From assembly GCA_042408965.1 (NCBI GenBank), contig JBHOQN010000153.1, positions 1 through 31,246 of the forward strand: DNA of 31,246 nucleotides, written 5' to 3'. How positions within the stretch are numbered: the first letter of the stretch is position 1; the number at the start of each line of letters is the position of its first letter. Below the pieces are notes generated by a model that saw nothing but the letters and a program-made list of their open reading frames with translations, ran no database searches and was not told the origin of the DNA. Both the position numbers and the translations under genes were made by a program. The DNA is from Thermogemmatispora sp042408965. GTDB taxonomy: Bacteria; Chloroflexota; Ktedonobacteria; Ktedonobacterales; Ktedonobacteraceae. Positions 31,032 through 31,246 of the stretch are shown in pieces.

Positions 31032-31246
31032 TTAGAGGCCTGGCTCTTTCTTCTCTTTCTCGCGATGCATGCGCAAAATCTTAATCATGTACTGCTCGGA
31101 GTTCAGATAGTAGGGATTGCGCCGGATGAATTTGCCTACGACGGAGATAGGATGAAGCTTGAGCATCTCCACTACGAGGCTGGGCAGCAATTTCCCGTAA
31201 TCGTAATGCATCAGGGCTATGATGGGCCGGTTCTGAAAGGTGAAGA
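31032..31246 (-). CDS. C-terminal part of a MEDS-domain sensor protein (runs off the window)
   Basis: Incomplete at its 5' end: 70 residues up to a TAA stop at 31032-31034. The sequence reads IIALMHYDYGKLLPSLVVEM, then LKLHPISVVGKFIRRNPYY and LNSEQYMIKILRMHREKEKK. This matches the end of MEDS (DcmR-sensory) domains, where 'C.YD...f..e.l.dvlr.HP..i..g....NPyy..p' is typical. Such domains occur in sensory proteins and next to anti-sigma or histidine kinase modules. Here the protein ends soon after the domain, in a Lys/Glu-rich tail. Family call from a fragment only. The gene is convergent with the nicotinamidase-family gene. Confidence 0.6.
   Translation of the reverse strand, partial: FTFQNRPIIALMHYDYGKLLPSLVVEMLKLHPISVVGKFIRRNPYYLNSEQYMIKILRMHREKEKKEPGL

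Noticed and set aside
1..31246. CRISPR array, insertion sequence, prophage or defence system
   Set aside because: No regular spaced repeats, transposase, integrase or phage-like genes are visible; nearly all genes are housekeeping or envelope genes in operons.

Overview
The window is about 31 kb of GC-rich bacterial chromosome, densely coding, with no tRNA, rRNA, CRISPR array or insertion sequence that I can see. It looks like a Chloroflexota genome, most likely the Ktedonobacteria / Thermogemmatispora side of the phylum. That placement is inference from gene content: an FhaA-FhaB-RodA block as in actinobacteria joined to a nusA-ylxR-infB-rbfA-nrnA-truB-ribF block, an MptA/B-like GT-C mannosyltransferase, an ETF-menaquinone oxidoreductase, and a MEDS-domain sensor fragment. 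No marker gene settles it.

Left part (1-10.9 kb): a small two-helix membrane protein; a copper-exporting P1B ATPase (minus strand) with a textbook sigma-A promoter overlapped by a CsoR-type operator; a divergent PH-domain membrane protein; then an electron-transfer operon etfB-etfA-EMO with its own promoter, a 227-nt leader and a strong intrinsic terminator. An Hsp20 gene with a structured leader, a DoxX-family protein and a convergent acyl-CoA dehydrogenase follow. The dehydrogenase, ETF and EMO together make a path from acyl-CoA to the menaquinone pool.

Middle part (11-18.8 kb): mutS; a LapA-like one-helix protein with a short collagen-like Gly-X-Y tail; a translationally coupled pair of unknown coiled-coil/disordered proteins, the larger holding a duplicated module; a divergent intergenic region with a perfect 16-bp palindrome and a near-perfect 40-bp palindrome; and a polytopic GT-C glycosyltransferase.

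Right part (18.8-31.2 kb): a long minus-strand run reading nusA, ylxR, infB, rbfA, nrnA, truB, ribF, fhaA, fhaB, rodA, that is transcription/translation factors and RNA maturation leading into phosphothreonine-sensing FHA proteins and an elongation/division SEDS protein. nusA has an intrinsic-terminator hairpin between its promoter and its start codon (candidate attenuator). infB has its own promoter and an approximately 360-nt leader. A nicotinamidase/isochorismatase-family hydrolase is divergent from nusA, and the window ends inside a gene for a MEDS-domain protein. Many of the promoters seen use TATACT as the -10 element. The best candidates for something undescribed are the coupled coiled-coil pair with its palindromic promoter region and the nusA leader attenuator.
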